A DNA stretch of 46,422 bases from Flavobacterium sp. H122 (lineage in GTDB: Bacteria; Bacteroidota; Bacteroidia; Flavobacteriales; Flavobacteriaceae), in the NCBI RefSeq assembly GCF_004959765.1, contig NZ_SJZD01000004.1, positions 1 through 46,422 on the forward strand, written 5' to 3'. The notes under the pieces are model-generated. The model was not told the DNA's origin and did not search any database. It saw only the letters and a program-made list of their open reading frames with translations. Made by a program: the position numbers and the translations under genes. Shown in pieces: positions 44,590-46,422 of this stretch. Position 1 is the first letter of the stretch; each line of letters starts with the position of its first letter.

Positions 44590-45096
44590 ATGACTATTAG
44601 AGAACAACTAGGAATCACACAGGAAGAAGCCTCTGAAATACTTGGGGTAACCAGAGGACAATTATCTATGTACGAACTGGGCAAACGGGATTTACCCACC
44701 CATGCACTTGTCAAACTGGCCACCTTGTCCAATCATGTGAGTGATGCCATGAATAAGCAAAAGCATGTGGATGTTGATCAGAAAACTGTGCATAGGGAAT
44801 CGGGCACTATAATTGACGAACTGCTTGCCAAACACCAATTAAAAAAAATACAACTGGAGCGCAACTTGAAGAAAATGAAAGCCACTGAACAAAAGGCGTT
44901 TGCTGCGTTGCAGGTGGCCATGTACGAACAAACCCATAACAAAAAGGCAAACAAAAACACTGTGGAACACATCCAATGGCAGGCAGAAAAAAAGTTGGCA
45001 AACAACAATTGGCAGAAACAATTAGCATGTCAGTTTGAAATAGTGGCATTAGAAGGTATGATTGCGGCGCTCAAGGCACATAAGGACAAGCTGTAG
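44590..45096 (+). CDS. XRE-family HTH regulator with C-terminal coiled coil
   Basis: The 168-aa protein begins with a helix-turn-helix of the Cro/C1 type (LGITQEEASEILGVTRGQLS then MYELGKRDLPTHALVKLA). The rest is a long, basic, charged helical part (LLAKHQLKKIQLERNLKKMK and KAFAALQVAMYEQTHNKK) that looks like a coiled coil for oligomerisation. The gene is preceded by an array of palindromes in the same orientation, so it is likely autoregulated. It is followed by another coiled-coil gene, with about 150 bases between. Confidence 0.88.
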   Translation: MTIREQLGITQEEASEILGVTRGQLSMYELGKRDLPTHALVKLATLSNHVSDAMNKQKHVDVDQKTVHRESGTIIDELLAKHQLKKIQLERNLKKMKATEQKAFAALQVAMYEQTHNKKANKNTVEHIQWQAEKKLANNNWQKQLACQFEIVALEGMIAALKAHKDKL

Positions 45097-45247
45097 TAAC
45101 GCGGGGCTCAAGGTTTTAATATAAAAATTAACGTAGTTTTAGCCTTTGTTTCTCGTCTTGTTAATCTTGTGCTAAAAGATGATTTTGTAGGATTTTTTGG
45201 ACTGAATTTTGTTTCGATTGTGGGTATAACAATAAACATTTTATATC

Positions 45248-45655
45248 ATGTATTCAATTGAAAAACTGACACAGGTATCTGATTGCGACGCTGTGTTAAC
45301 TTGGGCGCAAACCGAAAAAGAGAATTTGGAATTAAAAAAACTGAACGAGAGCAAACTCACCAGAAATTATTCGAATACCTCTTTGAGTATCGAAACCGAA
45401 TTACAGGCGGTGATCACCCAGATCAACACTATTAATGCGATTTTGCCAACGCTTCCTGAGGGCAGTATCAAGGAGGACAATTTGAAAAAACTCCGTAAAC
45501 TGGATTACAGAAAGTTTCTACTCGAAGACCGCAGAATCAATTATGGTGTGGTGGCATTGCTGGAAAAGGAACTGGATGTGGAGCGCCTCTCGAAGGAAAT
45601 CACCGAGATTGACGCTTTCATTACTTCGATAACGCAGAAGAAAGCCACGTTGTAG
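45248..45655 (+). CDS. Small coiled-coil protein of unknown function
   Basis: The 135-aa product is almost entirely helical and charged, with heptad-like stretches (LTWAQTEKENLELKKLNESK, then VALLEKELDVERLSKEITEI). There is no signal peptide or known domain. It follows the XRE gene in the same orientation and is followed by a strong terminator, so it may be its partner gene. Function unknown. Confidence 0.72.
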   Translation: MYSIEKLTQVSDCDAVLTWAQTEKENLELKKLNESKLTRNYSNTSLSIETELQAVITQINTINAILPTLPEGSIKEDNLKKLRKLDYRKFLLEDRRINYGVVALLEKELDVERLSKEITEIDAFITSITQKKATL

Positions 45656-45674
45656 TTTTGCTGTGGTGTCATTG

Positions 45675-45704
45675 AAACCCCAAAGGCGTTAGCTTTTGGG
45701 GTTT
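45675..45704 (+). terminator. Terminator after the coiled-coil gene
   Basis: AAACCCCAAA (45675-45684) pairs with TTTGGGGTTT (45695-45704), an exact 10-bp stem extended by AAAG...CTTT. The trailing bases are T-poor, so efficiency is uncertain. Confidence 0.75.
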
Positions 45705-45730
45705 GTGGCTTCGGCTACGCTCAGCCACCC
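45705..45730. repeat. Palindromic intergenic repeat with GGCTACG core
   Basis: GTGGCTTCGGCTACGCTCAG plus CCACC; same outer arms as the repeats at 27635-27901 and 45752-46246 but a third core type. It directly follows the terminator. Confidence 0.85.
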
Positions 45731-45863
45731 TTGGGTTGTTTTTTTTTAGTCGGTGGCTTCGAGTGCCTCAGCCACCTTGGATTTCGGTTTAATAGTATAA
45801 TGTTCGTTTAAAGAAAATAAACTTTCTGAACCGATTAGATTCATGTGATGGCTGTAGCTTCTT

Positions 45864-45924
45864 GGTGGCTGAGGTTCTTGTGGTGGCTGAGGTTCTCGTG
45901 GTGGCTGAGGTTCTCGAAGCCACC
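45864..45924. repeat. 18-bp repeats GGTGGCTGAGGTTCT(T/C)GT, three in unit 1
   Basis: Copies start at 45864, 45882 and 45900; the last continues to AGCCACC and forms a 7-bp hairpin with GGTGGCT. The period 18 is divisible by three, which is why a low-complexity minus-strand frame (TRTSAT repeats) exists here. Confidence 0.93.
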
Positions 45925-46097
45925 ATAACGTGATTTAAAAGCGTTGTCTGAGGCTCTCAAAGACAAAAGCTAATTCACTCTAGCCGGTGGTTTCGAGGAC
46001 CTCAACCACCTTGGATTGCGGTATGATAGTATAATGCTCGTTTAAAGAAAATAAACTTTCTGAACCGATTAGATTCATGTGATGGCTGTAGCTTCTT

Positions 46098-46158
46098 GGT
46101 GGCTGAGGTTCTTGTGGTGGCTGAGGTTCTCGTGGTGGCTGAGGTTCTCGAAGCCACC
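46098..46158. repeat. 18-bp repeats GGTGGCTGAGGTTCT(T/C)GT, three in unit 2
   Basis: Identical to 45864-45924, exactly 234 bases later. Confidence 0.93.
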
Positions 46159-46253
46159 ATAACGTGATTTAAAAATGTTGTCTGAGGCACTCGAAGACAA
46201 AAGCTAATTCACTCTAGCCGGTGGTTTCGAGGACCTCAACCACCTTAACAACA

Positions 46254-46422
46254 CTATTTATCCAAATCTCTATAGGCTACTGCAAATTCAGGCAACAATT
46301 CTGGTGTTCCTTCAATCAACGCTTCTTTCTTTTTTCGGCTCCAGCCTTGTATTTGTTTTTCGCGATAGAAAGCCTGATCGATTCTAGAAAATTCTTCGTA
46401 ATATACTAAGTTTACAGGAAGA
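46254..46422 (-). CDS. C-terminal part of a second GIY-YIG nuclease gene
   Basis: The minus-strand frame enters from the window edge and ends at TAG 46254-46256. The 55 visible residues (LPVNLVYYEEFSRIDQAFYR, then EKQIQGWSRKKKEAL) align well with the second half of the GIY-YIG protein at 35668-35970 (NKLVYYEQFQMIGDAIGREKQ), including the catalytic Glu. Its stop is 7 bases from the end of a GGTGG...CCACC repeat and next to the 234-bp tandem duplication. The N-terminal half is outside the window. Confidence 0.88.
   Translation of the reverse strand, partial: LPVNLVYYEEFSRIDQAFYREKQIQGWSRKKKEALIEGTPELLPEFAVAYRDLDK

Larger units (their letters stand above)
45752..46246. repeat. Tandem duplication, period 234 bp, 2.1 copies
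   Basis: Unit 1 (45752-45985) and unit 2 (45986-46219) are exactly 234 bases long and about 95% identical; a third copy is cut after 27 bases (46220-46246). Each unit starts with a GGTGG(C/T)TTCGAG...CCTCA(G/A)CCACC palindrome, has an AT-rich spacer, then three GGTGGCTGAGG repeats, another hairpin arm AGCCACC, and a TCTGAGGC(A/T)CT(C/A)AAAGAC-like stretch. Confidence 0.93.

Noticed and set aside
46002..46190. Minus-strand 62-residue open frame with TRTSAT repeats
   Set aside because: It is only the reading of the 18-bp palindromic repeats inside the 234-bp duplication.
45752..46246. Possible CRISPR array
   Set aside because: Repeats are palindromic intergenic elements and a 234-bp tandem duplication; there are no unique spacers of constant length and no cas genes.

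Overview
The window looks like a chromosome segment of a Flavobacterium-like member of the Bacteroidota. It is AT-rich, many genes have TAnnTTTG-type -7 promoter boxes, secreted proteins carry short Bacteroidota-style signal or lipobox peptides, and MnmE, DUF4494 and the MidA-like methyltransferase resemble flavobacterial versions. The identification rests on recalled family features, not on a search.

Left part (1-7840): the tail of a probable DUF2400 gene, mnmE (with an in-frame 24-bp copy of an intergenic repeat core), two unknown membrane or secreted proteins with decayed gene tails around one of them, and a two-gene Hachiman defence system (hamA, hamB). After hamB come a 21-bp degenerate tandem repeat and a small conserved gene with a strong terminator. 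Middle-left (7992-15231): an AraC/DJ-1 regulator divergent from a four-gene set (two SRPBCC proteins, a VOC protein, a DoxX protein), a GNAT acetyltransferase, a 129-bp MITE, and a copper locus of an AraC regulator with a CxxC N-terminus plus the P1B ATPase copA.

Centre (15254-28463): a long minus-strand array. At its head sit a degenerate CHAT-like (DUF6642-like) protein, an unknown protein, a PAAR-like DUF4280 protein and an 885-aa LysM / muramidase-like / L,D-transpeptidase-like protein, which looks like a secreted cell-wall-targeting effector. Behind it follow eight small, mostly lipoprotein or exported genes that may be immunity or accessory proteins, with diverged intergenic repeats among them.

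Right part (28812-46422): a lipoprotein gene, then a self-contained three-gene operon encoding a ubiquitin-like protein ending in Gly-Gly, a DUF4132 (MolR-like) protein and an E1-like (ThiF) enzyme. The operon lies between two identical 89-bp direct repeats that are the 3' end of the neighbouring DUF4494 gene, so it appears to be an inserted cassette. Then follow a MidA-like methyltransferase, a tRNA 3' fragment, a GIY-YIG nuclease gene framed by intergenic repeats, and a type I restriction-modification operon hsdM-hsdS-prrC-hsdR-DUF5655. HsdS has three 12-bp TAEL-type repeats and the PrrC-like anticodon nuclease keeps the R-x3-E-x31-H catalytic spacing. The window ends with an XRE regulator behind a 40-bp-period operator array, a coiled-coil protein, a 234-bp tandem duplication rich in palindromic repeats, and the end of a second GIY-YIG gene.

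Overall this is a defence-rich accessory region with three separate defence or conflict loci and one candidate new system (Ubl-DUF4132-E1). It also holds several families of small palindromic repeats, two of which sit directly against GIY-YIG nuclease genes.
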